Shown: positions 1 to 8,850, numbered from the stretch's first letter. The stretch is 56,317 nucleotides of DNA from CAYLJJ01 sp964384025 (GCA_964384025.1 CAYLJJ010000034.1:1-56317); one strand, 5' to 3'. The notes: a model not told the origin generated them from the sequence alone. Numbers and translations: made by a program.

Positions 1-198
1 TCAGTTTCGTCCTAAGTCTGCTTAATCTAACGCCTATGCTGAGAGTTACACCCATGCGTTGCGCGACCTAATTGAATCCAACCAAATGAAGGAAACAATG
101 ATTTCATGCACGGCGTGGTTCAACAGGATCAAGCCCAGACCTTGAAAATGAGAAAACGCAGTTTTTACGGTTGGTCGTTTGATCTTCTTGTGCAGAAA

Positions 199-1206
199 TC
201 AGAGAGAGGCTTTCTTCAGACTCACCGAGGCCCCGATCTTCTCAAAGCGGAGTATAAGCGCTTCCCCCTCCTCCCGGCTCAGACCTTTTTTAACAATACA
301 AGGAGCTGAGTCCACCAACTCCTTGGCGTCTTTTAAGCCTAAGCCAAATAGCATACGGACCAGCTTGATGGTCTCGATACAGCGAGGGCCTCTGTTTTCA
401 AGGCTGAGAGTCCAATCTTCTGACTGAGGCTCGTTGCTGCTTGAGCTTTGAGGAGCAGCGATGAGCCTCACTCGGGCTCCCGCCTCCTCCAATGCTGTCT
501 GAAAATTCTTCAACTCCTCCATAGAGAGCGCTTTAGCCTGAACCGGCGCAGACTCAACCCACTCTTTGGCCTCTCGTAACCCCAGGCCTAGAGCATCGCG
601 AGCTGCTTTGATCACTGAGATCTTGCGTTGACCCACGCTCAACAACTCCAGGCAAGCTCCCTGAGCCGCTCTGGAAGCTGGCTTCCAAGGAGGAGAGCTT
701 CCCAAGTCGAGGAGCGCGCCTACCTCCTGGAGTCGGCGCTGAAGCTCTCGATTTTGGGTATCAGAGAGCGCAGGGAGAGCGACAGGAGCAGCTTCAGCCA
801 GCTCTTTAGCTTGACGCAACCCTATGTTCAGCATCTCTCGTAGAATCTTGATCACCTGGATCTTAAGAGGTCCATGGCTCAAGAGCTGAAGTTGTTGGCC
901 TGAGAATCCGGGCTCTCTCTTTATCTGTACGTTCTGCTGTTGAGCGCGGCGTCTTAAGGCCTCTTTCAACTCATCCAAGACTTCAAGGCCGAAACGGTCG
1001 ATGATCAGCTCGTGCTGTTCTCCCCGCTGAAACCCATCCAGGGAGATTCGCAGCTCTTTGCGTCCTCCAAAGATCCCTTTGGGCTCACCTAAGATCAGCT
1101 CTCGCTCTTCCAGATCAAGAGAGAAGGTCCCCCCTCGCCCAAAGATGCTCCTCTCCCAATGATCGATCTGAGCACCATATCGTCCCCTCCTGATGATATT
1201 GGCCAT
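199..1206 (-). CDS. Protein with three tandem ribosomal L7/L12 C-terminal-like domains
   Basis: Unusual 335-residue protein. Three segments, about residues 104-168, 184-249 and 266-331, each repeat the L7/L12 C-terminal domain pattern: a hydrophobic strand, then I-x-V-I-K, then a G-L-G-L-(R/K)-x-A-K-E helix, an S-A-P turn, and a final helix with E-x-G-A. L7/L12 normally carries one such domain on the ribosomal stalk, where it binds translation factors. Here the three copies follow an about 100-residue N-terminal region that I do not recognise, and there is no stalk dimerisation domain. There is no signal peptide, so it is probably cytoplasmic. The third copy keeps the family sequence best (V-K-K-G-L-S-R-E-E). 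The ATG at 1206 has GGAG about 10 bases upstream. It diverges from the gene at 1258 across a 51-base gap. Ribosome association is inference. Confidence 0.8.
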   Translation of the reverse strand: MANIIRRGRYGAQIDHWERSIFGRGGTFSLDLEERELILGEPKGIFGGRKELRISLDGFQRGEQHELIIDRFGLEVLDELKEALRRRAQQQNVQIKREPGFSGQQLQLLSHGPLKIQVIKILREMLNIGLRQAKELAEAAPVALPALSDTQNRELQRRLQEVGALLDLGSSPPWKPASRAAQGACLELLSVGQRKISVIKAARDALGLGLREAKEWVESAPVQAKALSMEELKNFQTALEEAGARVRLIAAPQSSSSNEPQSEDWTLSLENRGPRCIETIKLVRMLFGLGLKDAKELVDSAPCIVKKGLSREEGEALILRFEKIGASVSLKKASL

Positions 1207-1257
1207 GGAAGCTCAACTCCATTTTGATTTTAGTCTGATTTTGGAGATCATCGCTTT

Positions 1258-1680
1258 ATGTCTAGAGAGTCACAAGCAGAAAGCCCCGCAGAGCTGATCT
1301 CCGAGATGCAGACCCACGAGCATCTGTGCTTGAGGGGAGAAGCTGACCTCATCCGTCTTCGCGCGGCCCTCAAGGATCCCAACCTGGGGTTGATGCTCTT
1401 TGAGCCAGACTCAGATCCTGAGCTGGTGGATTTTCTGACTGGAGGGAGCATCGCGGGTCTGGCGGGAGCGATCACCGGAGGAGTTCTGGGCGCGATCCTG
1501 GGTACATTTTTAGATCGCCCCAAGTTGGGAGCAGCCTTAGGTGCTGTGGTGGGTGGAGCTTTAGGGGTTCAGAAGGCGGTTGAGCGAATCGAGGATGGTT
1601 GGCGTATCTTGGTCAACCGCGAAGAGGGGGAGCCGGTGATCACCATCCATAGAACAGGTGGGGGTGGTCGTGAAGACTGA
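1258..1680 (+). CDS. Small glycine-zipper membrane protein
   Basis: A 140-residue protein I cannot assign to a named family. The N-terminal half is hydrophilic and acidic. Residues about 62-105 form two glycine-rich hydrophobic stretches with repeated G-x3-G spacing (GAITGGVLGAILG and GAALGAVVGGALG), typical of glycine-zipper membrane segments. The C-terminus is polar and ends in a Gly-rich tail. There is no signal peptide. The start has GGAG about 11 bases upstream. It diverges from the L7/L12-like gene, so the two promoters must share the 1207-1257 interval. Possible roles are a membrane-inserting or pore-like protein, but nothing in the sequence fixes this. Confidence 0.6.
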   Translation: MSRESQAESPAELISEMQTHEHLCLRGEADLIRLRAALKDPNLGLMLFEPDSDPELVDFLTGGSIAGLAGAITGGVLGAILGTFLDRPKLGAALGAVVGGALGVQKAVERIEDGWRILVNREEGEPVITIHRTGGGGRED

Positions 1681-1748
1681 GGTTCGAAAGCCAAAAGCCG
1701 CATAGGCCATACCACCACTCTTCATGACCGCTCAAGATCGGCTGCGTT

Positions 1749-2693
1749 TTACTTCTCGATCCAGCGACGAACCAGGGTGGCTTGAGCCTCGCCCAGCTTG
1801 GTTGGAGAGATCATCTTGACGGGAGTATGATACTTATCCAGCGCGAACCAAGTGCTCCCCAAGGTGGGTTTGGAGTTGAGGAGGCTGGCGCTGATGAAGC
1901 CTCCAGTGATCTTTGAGGAGATGTTAACCCGCGTCGCTTTCACAAAGCCGATCCCTGTCTGAACGTCCTCTATCCCAACGACCTCGACGCTGACCAGCCG
2001 CTCTTTACGACCATCCCAGATATAGTACTGAAACTTTAATCCAGGCTTGAGATCGAGTCTACGAGCAGCGTAGATGCTGCTTAGACCCTCATAGAGAGGA
2101 GCGATAGAGCGGAACTCGCGCTTTCGTTCTTTGGCTTTCTTCTTGGGATCCTTGTTGTATCTCCTCTTAAGAGAGTGGACATGGTGTTTTTTCTGATCGA
2201 AGTTGGTGTGATAATCAACTTGTTTGCTTTTCTCTTTGATGTAGAAGTCTGTTTTGATCGGAAGAAAACTCTCTTCATCGACGAGAGTGACGAGTTTGTC
2301 CTTGATGGGATAAAACTTACCCAGGAAATCGCTTGACCTTAAGAAGCCTACCAGGGGCCTGACTTGGCGACCATCCTTCTTGCTGCGCTTCCCGGCAGCC
2401 AAAACCACCTCTCCAGCGACAGCGCCGAGCATCTTGACTTCAAAAGCCAAGCGCTCTCCTTCAGGAAAGGGGACCTTACCCAGCTTGGGAAGCCCCGAAA
2501 TCGCTTCCTCAGGTCTTCGGGTCGGCCAGCGTCTTTTTCTCCGCCTCTTTTTGACTTTTTTGCGGGCGCTCTTTTTGACTTTCTTTTTGACGCCCCTTTT
2601 GCGTACAGCAGGCACAGCAGGTTTTGCGCTCTCCTCAGCCTGAACAGGAGAGAGAGAGAGCGCGAAGAGAACGATCAGGATAAATCGAAACAT
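1749..2693 (-). CDS. Secreted DUF3108-domain protein
   Basis: A 314-residue exported protein. A signal peptide occupies residues 1-19 (ending VQA). It is followed by an extremely basic linker of K/R runs (about residues 30-60) and then a DUF3108-type domain beginning near F-P-E-G-E-R-L-A-F. DUF3108 proteins are periplasmic or outer-membrane-associated proteins of unknown role with a predicted beta-rich fold. The ATG at 2693 has a good GGAGG six bases upstream. It is the last gene of a minus-strand run (7401 to 1749) with PilZ and HD-domain genes just upstream. The poly-basic linker is odd for a periplasmic protein and could bind anionic polymers such as LPS or peptidoglycan; this is inference. 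Confidence 0.75.
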   Translation of the reverse strand: MFRFILIVLFALSLSPVQAEESAKPAVPAVRKRGVKKKVKKSARKKVKKRRRKRRWPTRRPEEAISGLPKLGKVPFPEGERLAFEVKMLGAVAGEVVLAAGKRSKKDGRQVRPLVGFLRSSDFLGKFYPIKDKLVTLVDEESFLPIKTDFYIKEKSKQVDYHTNFDQKKHHVHSLKRRYNKDPKKKAKERKREFRSIAPLYEGLSSIYAARRLDLKPGLKFQYYIWDGRKERLVSVEVVGIEDVQTGIGFVKATRVNISSKITGGFISASLLNSKPTLGSTWFALDKYHTPVKMISPTKLGEAQATLVRRWIEK

Positions 2694-2741
2694 CTGAACC
2701 TCCGGTGGTAGTGTGCGGCGCCCGACGTGATGAATGAAAGC

Positions 2742-3995
2742 CTATTCAGCCAAGAGGCGCAGGAAAGCGATACATTGCGGGATCTCCGGGTTCTCCAAGA
2801 GCCCCTCCTTTACCGCTCGTTCGCAGAGATCACGGAGCCTACCCACCTCAGGCCCCGGCTTCACCCCCAACTCAGAGATGATCAAGTTGCCTAAGCCCTT
2901 AGGGAGCCTTGAGCGCTTGGCCTCATCCCTGATTTTAAGATCTCTCAGGCGACCGCGCAGCTCATGGAGCCTAAAGATCTGCGCTCGTCGTCGCCCTCGC
3001 CGTCGGCTGGTCACGTCGGCCCTAGAGAGCGCAAAGAGATCAGGAAGGAGCGCCCCCACTTCCTCTTCAAAGCGACGCAGCGCTGAGTCTGTCCACTGAG
3101 GCTGATAGAGCTGCGCCCTGAGATGCTGAGCGATGAGCGCCTGGATCTTTGAGGTTTGCGCTTTGGGGAAACGGAAACGCGCGGCGATCCCCTCAAACAT
3201 CAACGCCCCTAAGAGTTCATGGCGGAGGAAATGAACCCTGCGGTCTGAAGTGAAGCTGCGGGTGTGAACCTTGCCGATATCATGCAGTAAGGCAGCCCAA
3301 CGCAGCTCCTCCCTCGGGATGATCTGCGAGACCACCTGGCAGCTGTGCTGCCAAATATCCTTATGGTGGAAGCGACTGCTCCTATGAAAGTCAACCAGGG
3401 CTGAGACCTCAGGCAGCAGGAAGGGCAGCATCCCCGTCCTCTGAAGCAGCCGTAGGCCCCGAGCAGGTTGAGCACCCAAGAGGAGCTGACTCAGGGCGAC
3501 CCGCTGCTCCTCTCTCGCTGCTCTCATCACCAGGGCTGGGTTCTGAGAAAGGGCCTCCAAGAGCACCGCCTCGAGAGGGCGACCCAGCTCGCTGGCCAGA
3601 GCCAAGAGCCGCAACCCCAAGAGCGGCACTCTCTTAAGCTCATCGAGATCTTTGAGTTGGATCTCTTTCGCCGTCAACTCAGCGCGGCCTCCTCGCAGAT
3701 CTAAGATCTCACCAGAGGGACGGATCCCTAAGGCGTCCAGGCGGGGGCTATGATTTTTAAGAGCTGTGATTAGGTTGGGGACTGAGCGGAGTAACCAGGG
3801 ACCAGCCTGATAACGCGCCGGACGAGCCTCAGCCTTAGGGAGTTTTGGCTTCCCCTCCACCCAAAGCTCAGGAGCTTGATGAAGACGACGCCCGCCCAGG
3901 AGGAGGCGAGCTGCAGGACCAACAATGGCTATAGGACCCAGATCGGGGAGTTGAGGCAGCTCAGGGAGCTGTATGGGACTCCAGGAAACGTTCAT
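2742..3995 (-). CDS. CCA-adding-enzyme-like HD protein with degenerate catalytic head
   Basis: A 417-residue protein with the plan of bacterial class II tRNA nucleotidyltransferases carrying an HD domain. The N-terminal 130 residues keep the framework: VG-x-A-x-R-LLLG near residue 28, then ILDLRGGRAEL, then a ...LGLRLLALASELG helix. However, the paired catalytic aspartates (usual DxD) and the RRDFTxNAM segment are replaced. The HD domain is intact, with HHKD and LLHDIGK around residue 237, followed by further conserved histidines. This suggests a metal-dependent phosphohydrolase that has lost nucleotidyl transfer, or a regulatory paralogue. Its start lies 35 bases inside the end of the PilZ gene, so the two are translationally linked. 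A true CCA enzyme would have to be encoded elsewhere. Confidence 0.75.
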   Translation of the reverse strand: MNVSWSPIQLPELPQLPDLGPIAIVGPAARLLLGGRRLHQAPELWVEGKPKLPKAEARPARYQAGPWLLRSVPNLITALKNHSPRLDALGIRPSGEILDLRGGRAELTAKEIQLKDLDELKRVPLLGLRLLALASELGRPLEAVLLEALSQNPALVMRAAREEQRVALSQLLLGAQPARGLRLLQRTGMLPFLLPEVSALVDFHRSSRFHHKDIWQHSCQVVSQIIPREELRWAALLHDIGKVHTRSFTSDRRVHFLRHELLGALMFEGIAARFRFPKAQTSKIQALIAQHLRAQLYQPQWTDSALRRFEEEVGALLPDLFALSRADVTSRRRGRRRAQIFRLHELRGRLRDLKIRDEAKRSRLPKGLGNLIISELGVKPGPEVGRLRDLCERAVKEGLLENPEIPQCIAFLRLLAE

Positions 3996-4278
3996 AGCGG
4001 TGACGAGCCTTCGGGTTGATGTACTTGAAACGGAAACCCCTCACCTGCTCTCCCTCATAGCGCAGCTCTCCCAAGGCGCGAATAGGACCTAATTCGCCAG
4101 GCAGCCGCAGCTGAAGCCAAACATGCTTGGGCTGACCCCAACGCTGACCAGGCAGGCGCTGGATCTTCAACCCTTGGGGACTGAGATCTTCACTCATGCA
4201 GAGACAGCGTTCCTCCTCACTGAGGATATGATCCACATAGATGCGCAGCTCTCGTCGTTGAACATCTCGACGTTCCAT
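3961..4278 (-). CDS. PilZ-domain protein (c-di-GMP receptor)
   Basis: A 105-residue single-domain protein. It carries the PilZ signature: an RRELR cluster near the N-terminus and, about 20 residues later, D-L-S-P-Q-G (D/NxSxxG). PilZ domains bind cyclic di-GMP and change partner activity in motility, secretion or polysaccharide synthesis. I chose the ATG at 4278 because GGAGG sits eight bases upstream; an open frame continues further 5' without such a site. It overlaps the downstream HD/CCA-like gene by 35 bases, suggesting a functional pair. Its own start lies 90 bases after the stop of the PEP-synthase-like gene. Confidence 0.8.
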   Translation of the reverse strand: MERRDVQRRELRIYVDHILSEEERCLCMSEDLSPQGLKIQRLPGQRWGQPKHVWLQLRLPGELGPIRALGELRYEGEQVRGFRFKYINPKARHRYERFLESHTAP

Positions 4279-4368
4279 CGTCTCCCTCCAAGGCATGTAG
4301 GAAAAAGTACACTTCTCCCTACATGTAAGACAAGGGCGCACACCATTAAAATGTGTAGAGCAAATCTA

Positions 4369-7300
4369 TCATTCACCTACAGGGCAACGGATCAGCCCTC
4401 GTGAGGAGCGACCATCGATCTCCACAAGGATAGGATCATCGAAGCGCAGATGTCGCAGATGTTTGGTAGAGCGCTGCGGGCGCTGTTTCATCAACCAGCT
4501 CCAATCAACGTGGTTGCCTGCTCGGCTCTCCTTGATAAAGAGATAGCCCAGACGCAGAGCCAACATATTTTGGAAGAAGTGGCTGCCCTGAGAGGGCTCT
4601 ACCCAGAGATCATGGCGGTCTGCTTCTAAGAAGACCTGGGCCTGAGAGACCTGCTTCCACTGAACCGGAACCCCAAGGCAGGGATCTGAGGTCCCCCAAC
4701 GACCAAAGCCAAGGAGGATATAGCGTCTCCCCTCTTCGACGAATTGTCGATTGAGTTGGCTCAGTTCCTGAACAATCTCCCGCGTGCGGAGGATGTCAAA
4801 ACGCTCTGGATCGATAAAGATCAGATCGTAAAGATCCTCAAAAATACCATTCCCCATCGCCTGGATCGAGGAGGCGAAGATCCCCTCTGCCTCCAGCTCT
4901 TCCCTCTTCAATTCATGCTCTAGGTCGCTCATCAAGATGGGGCGAATCTGAAGAAAGTGAAACTCCGCCTTGCCACGATTTTGGGGATCCATGCTGACGG
5001 CAAACTCGATCTCTACAGGGGAGCCAAAGGAGCGCTCTCCCGCCTCCAGGAGATCTTGAACGATCTCAGGAAGAGGGATGCTGTTGTATTTGAGCACCTG
5101 AGCAAAGCGCAGGACGCGGGGACCAGACACCATTAAGGTGTCACGAATACTTCTATTTTGGGGAGAGTAGGTGCTGGCGATGAGCTGAAGGACCCCATCC
5201 TCTTCAGCCTGGGAGATGGGGAGCCGCTGGAGACTAAAGCTCTCATCATTGGTGATGCTGAGTTCCGGTTGGGAAACATCCAGGGCATAAAAGGAGGTCT
5301 GGCTGTTTTGAAGCAGCTCCTCAGCTGAGGAGTAGGGAGGGTTCATACGGGGGTGAGCGGGGCAAAAATGAAAGCACTTCTCCGACTCAACGATCGATTT
5401 GCCCAAGCCCAGGGCGAGAGAGGCGGTGCCCTCCTCAGGCTTTAGATCGGAGTAGGGATAATAGTTATAGGAGCGAGCGACCCCAGAGAAGGTGGGGTAG
5501 TGCAGGCCTCGATGTGTCTCTCCAGCCACCTGCTGAATGATCACCGCCATACGCTCTTCATCCACCCGATAGCCTGTGTTGCGAGTGTACTCTTTGGCGC
5601 TGTGGGAGAATATAGAGGCGTAGACCATCTTGATCGCCTCATTGAGTTGCTTAAAACGGCGCTTTAGATCGGGGTGGTTGTTGGGCAACATAAAGGTCTT
5701 ATAGATGCCCGCGAAGGGGAGAGATTGGTTATCCTCCAGGAGGCTGGAGGAGCGCACCGCGATGGGATAGGTCTCAGTGTTCAGGAGGGTGAAGAGATCT
5801 CTACGGATCTGCCTGGGCAGCTGACAATTGAGGAAACGCTCAACGATCTTCTCCTCATCCTCCGTGCGGATCGCCCACTCCTTCAGCTTGTTCTCTTGAA
5901 GAAACTCTTCATAGACATCTGTCGCTAAAACAAAGGTGTTGGGGATACGGATCTGTGTATTTTCATAGCGCCCCACCACCTGATTGCGAGCCAGGAGCGC
6001 GTTGATAAACGCTAAGCCCCGAGCCTTTCCTCCCAAGGAGCCTGCGCCCAGCTTGATAAAATTATCGCTGGCTTGAAGGCGACCCGCCTGAAAATCTCCA
6101 ACCAAGCCCTCTCGAGCTCGATGATTGTGTTGCCCGATAAGCTGACAAAGAGCCTCTCGAAGTGCGCTTACCTGAGGATAGTCGGAGACTTTAATCCGCC
6201 TGACTTTCTCCGCCAACTCAAACTCTGTGCGTGCTCTCAGCCAAGTAGAGAAGTGGTTGTAGGCCGCGTGGAAGGCGATCGACTCTTCAGGGACGGTCCT
6301 GAGCACATCATAAAATTCATGAAGATCTCGGGCGTTGCCCACTGGGTTTCGGTTGGGACGGCGAAAACGAAAGTCACCAAAACCAAAGTTGTCTTGGATA
6401 CAACACCTCAGCTCCTCTTCCAAATTTCCAGAGTGCTTATAGAGAAAACCCAGCTCATGTTTATGGGCCAAGGATTCATTGTGCGGCTCTGAAGATTGGA
6501 GGATAAAGGGCAGCTCAGGGATGAGTGAGCGAGCCATCTCAGCGAGCTTAAACCCCGCCTCAGGGTGGTGCTCTCCCTGCATCGGGAAACGCACATCGGA
6601 GATCACCCCGATGATGTTGTGTCTAAGATGCTTAAATATGGAGTTTGCTTGCTCAAAGGTCTCTGCGAGGAGGATCTTGGGCCGTGCTCGCAGCCGCTGA
6701 AGGCGGTGCAGGCTGTTGAGGCCCTCGTTGATCAGCCGACGAGTTTGAGTCAACAGCGCGGTATAAATCAACGGAAGAAATCGGGAGTAGAAGCGGGGAG
6801 AGTCCTCCACCAAGAGGACCACTTGAACCCCCGCCCGAGCATCTCGATAAACGTTCTTCTGATCTTCGACATATTTGACAATGGAGAGCAGGATGTTGGT
6901 GTCTCGAAGCCAGAAGAAGATCCGATCATTATCGCTCTTCTCACGCAGGCTCTCGAGCAGCCCTTTGTCGACCGCGTCATAGGTCAGGAAGATGATCCTC
7001 AGTTTGGGCCGGACGATCTTGGCCTTTCTGCGGAACTCAAGGGGCTCCAGATCTGGAAGCCGCGTCATACAGAGGACCAAGTTGTAGGTCTTGCGCCCCA
7101 TCAAATTCAGAGCCTCTTCTCCTGTGTTCACCCGCGTAATGCGAGGGACATAGCGCAGGTCCAGTTCTAGGTATTCGCTGAAGATGCGCTCTGAGAGGTT
7201 GCGATCCTCCTCAAGGACCCAAGCATCATAGAGGGTAGAGACCAGCAAAATCTCTCGGACCCTGAACCTCATCAGGTCATGAAAGCCTTTGAATCTGCTC

Positions 7301-7401
7301 TCATAATGGGGAATGAGGGAACGGCCACCAACGCGGCGAGTGCGTGCGCGTTGTTCGCTAAAGGGGATCCGGGCAGCGTCGCCGTTTTTTGATCTGAGCA
7401 C
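4369..7401 (-). CDS. Receiver-like domains fused to PEP synthase-type ATP-binding domain
   Basis: A protein of about 1,010 residues. Two receiver-like modules come first (about residues 35-170 and 185-340; the second contains VVLLVEDSPRF). After a helical linker comes a pyruvate-phosphate-dikinase/PEP-synthase N-terminal ATP-binding domain: LGGKARG near residue 455, AVRSSSLLED near 550 and LQIRPI near 815. The phosphohistidine swivelling domain and the PEP/pyruvate TIM barrel are absent. Instead a conserved-looking C-terminal region (GFGRWGTSDP, PSQGSHFFQN) ends the protein. Similar PEP/pyruvate-binding proteins with an N-terminal receiver occur in Bacteroidetes, from memory. It may transfer phosphate or act as a signalling kinase; the substrate is unknown. 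The frame opens with TTG at 7416, but GTG at 7401 has GGAGGA just upstream. Exact start uncertain. Confidence 0.8.
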   Translation of the reverse strand: MLRSKNGDAARIPFSEQRARTRRVGGRSLIPHYESRFKGFHDLMRFRVREILLVSTLYDAWVLEEDRNLSERIFSEYLELDLRYVPRITRVNTGEEALNLMGRKTYNLVLCMTRLPDLEPLEFRRKAKIVRPKLRIIFLTYDAVDKGLLESLREKSDNDRIFFWLRDTNILLSIVKYVEDQKNVYRDARAGVQVVLLVEDSPRFYSRFLPLIYTALLTQTRRLINEGLNSLHRLQRLRARPKILLAETFEQANSIFKHLRHNIIGVISDVRFPMQGEHHPEAGFKLAEMARSLIPELPFILQSSEPHNESLAHKHELGFLYKHSGNLEEELRCCIQDNFGFGDFRFRRPNRNPVGNARDLHEFYDVLRTVPEESIAFHAAYNHFSTWLRARTEFELAEKVRRIKVSDYPQVSALREALCQLIGQHNHRAREGLVGDFQAGRLQASDNFIKLGAGSLGGKARGLAFINALLARNQVVGRYENTQIRIPNTFVLATDVYEEFLQENKLKEWAIRTEDEEKIVERFLNCQLPRQIRRDLFTLLNTETYPIAVRSSSLLEDNQSLPFAGIYKTFMLPNNHPDLKRRFKQLNEAIKMVYASIFSHSAKEYTRNTGYRVDEERMAVIIQQVAGETHRGLHYPTFSGVARSYNYYPYSDLKPEEGTASLALGLGKSIVESEKCFHFCPAHPRMNPPYSSAEELLQNSQTSFYALDVSQPELSITNDESFSLQRLPISQAEEDGVLQLIASTYSPQNRSIRDTLMVSGPRVLRFAQVLKYNSIPLPEIVQDLLEAGERSFGSPVEIEFAVSMDPQNRGKAEFHFLQIRPILMSDLEHELKREELEAEGIFASSIQAMGNGIFEDLYDLIFIDPERFDILRTREIVQELSQLNRQFVEEGRRYILLGFGRWGTSDPCLGVPVQWKQVSQAQVFLEADRHDLWVEPSQGSHFFQNMLALRLGYLFIKESRAGNHVDWSWLMKQRPQRSTKHLRHLRFDDPILVEIDGRSSRGLIRCPVGE

Positions 7402-7461
7402 AGTTCCTCCGGGCAACTTTGAGGGGGGAGGATGTCATGCTCTTAGAGAGGATGGGAGACT

Positions 7462-8802
7462 TTAGACGAGGCCCATATCGATCATGGAGTCCGCGACCTT
7501 AATGAAGCCTGCGATGTTGGCGCCCAGAACGAGGTTGTCGGGTACGCCAAACTCCTGAGCGGTCTCGTAGGCGCTGGTGTGAATCGCCTTCATAATGCCC
7601 TGGAGGCGCTGATCGACCTCCTCACGACTCCAGCTCAGACGTAGGGAGTTCTGAGACATCTCCAGACCAGAGACAGCCACACCACCCGCGTTAGCAGCCT
7701 TACCTGGACCATAGAGGATCTTGTTCTCTATGAAGATGTCGATGCCGCCCGGCTCGGTGGGCATATTGGCGCCCTCAGAGACCACGAAGCAGCCATTGTT
7801 GATCAGGGTCTGAGCCTCACCGGCGCTGACCTCATTCTGTGTAGCGCTGGGGAAGGCACAGTCACACTTGACACCCCAAGGACGCTCGCCCGGATAGTAC
7901 TCAGCGCCCTCGAAGTGATCCGCGTACTCGCTGATGCGACCGCGGCGTACATTCTTGAGCTCCATCACCCAGGCCAGCTTTTCAGCGTTGATGCCCGCAG
8001 GATCATGGATAAAGCCGCTAGAGTCAGAGAGGGTCACGGCGGTAGCGCCCAAGGTATTGAGCTTCTCTACCGTGTACTGAGCCACGTTGCCGGAGCCAGA
8101 GACGGTGCAGACCTTCCCCTTCAGATCATCGTCGCGGGTCGCCAACATATTCTGAGCAAAGTAAACGGCGCCGTAGCCTGTAGCCTCAGGGCGAATGAGT
8201 GAGCCGCCCCAGTTGAGACCCTTGCCCGTGAGGACGCCAGTGAACTCATTGCGCAGGCGCTTATACTGACCGAAGAGGTAGCCGATCTCGCGACCACCTA
8301 CGCCGATATCTCCAGCAGGGACATCGGTGTTGGGGCCGATGTGACGAGACAGCTCGGTCATAAAGGACTGGCAGAAGCGCATCACCTCAGCATCAGACTT
8401 ACCCTTGGGGTTGAAGTCTGAGCCTCCCTTACCCGCGCCCATCGGTAGGGTCGTGAGGGAGTTCTTGAGGATCTGCTCGAAGGCCAAGAACTTGAGGATG
8501 CCCAGGTTCACCGTGGGGTGAATGCGCAGACCCCCTTTGTAGGGACCCAGAGCGCTGCTGAACTCAATACGGAAGCCACGGTTGACTTGGACCTCGCCGC
8601 GATCGTTCATCCAGGGCACCCGGAACATGAGCACGCGCTCAGGCTCAACAAAGCGCTCAAGGATACGGTGATGGCGATAGTCTGGGCGACGCTCCAAGAG
8701 GGGCCCCAGAGTGTCAAGGACCTCTTTCACCGCTTGGTGAAATTCCTTCTCTCCCGCATCTTTGCGGGTGACGAGCTCCATCACATCCTTGGTATAGGAC
8801 AT
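7462..8802 (-). CDS. gdhA: NADP-type glutamate dehydrogenase
   Basis: A 446-residue protein matching the usual hexameric GdhA length. It makes L-glutamate from 2-oxoglutarate and ammonia with NAD(P)H in the cytoplasm. The N-terminal domain has the family signature, including KGGLRIHP, the catalytic lysine segment MGAGKGGSDFNPKG and PAGDIGVGGREIGYL. The Rossmann domain has VSGSGNVAQY. GSGNVA together with the overall resemblance to E. coli GdhA favours NADP specificity. A GAGGAGG Shine-Dalgarno lies upstream of the ATG at 8802, overlapping the end of a possible leader ORF. It is followed after about 60 bases by the receiver/PEP-synthase-like gene in the same direction. Confidence 0.97.
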   Translation of the reverse strand: MSYTKDVMELVTRKDAGEKEFHQAVKEVLDTLGPLLERRPDYRHHRILERFVEPERVLMFRVPWMNDRGEVQVNRGFRIEFSSALGPYKGGLRIHPTVNLGILKFLAFEQILKNSLTTLPMGAGKGGSDFNPKGKSDAEVMRFCQSFMTELSRHIGPNTDVPAGDIGVGGREIGYLFGQYKRLRNEFTGVLTGKGLNWGGSLIRPEATGYGAVYFAQNMLATRDDDLKGKVCTVSGSGNVAQYTVEKLNTLGATAVTLSDSSGFIHDPAGINAEKLAWVMELKNVRRGRISEYADHFEGAEYYPGERPWGVKCDCAFPSATQNEVSAGEAQTLINNGCFVVSEGANMPTEPGGIDIFIENKILYGPGKAANAGGVAVSGLEMSQNSLRLSWSREEVDQRLQGIMKAIHTSAYETAQEFGVPDNLVLGANIAGFIKVADSMIDMGLV

Positions 8803-8850
8803 CTAAATCCTCCTCGTATTTTGATGAGGCTCAGCCCCATCAACGCTCAT
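8803..8850 (-). CDS. Possible 15-codon leader ORF before gdhA
   Basis: On the minus strand, an ATG at 8850 opens a 15-residue frame (MSVDGAEPHQNTRRI) that stops with TAG directly abutting the gdhA ATG. It has a strong AGGAGG Shine-Dalgarno six bases upstream of its ATG. The gdhA Shine-Dalgarno lies inside its last codons. This arrangement fits translational coupling or a leader peptide; no run of a regulatory amino acid is seen. It could also be chance. Confidence 0.4.
   Translation of the reverse strand: MSVDGAEPHQNTRRI
8823..8841 (-). promoter_or_regulatory. Hairpin in gdhA 5' leader
   Basis: The 19-base stretch GATGGGGC-TGA-GCCTCATC (minus strand) can form an eight-pair stem (one G-U) with a three-base loop. 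It lies inside the leader ORF, 20 bases before the gdhA ATG. There is no U-run after it, so it is unlikely to be an intrinsic terminator; it could modulate ribosome access to gdhA. Confidence 0.3.

Noticed and set aside
1..198. Possible gene at the left edge
   Set aside because: The short frames at 106 and 179 have no ribosome site or recognisable product and run into the opposite-strand L7/L12-like gene.
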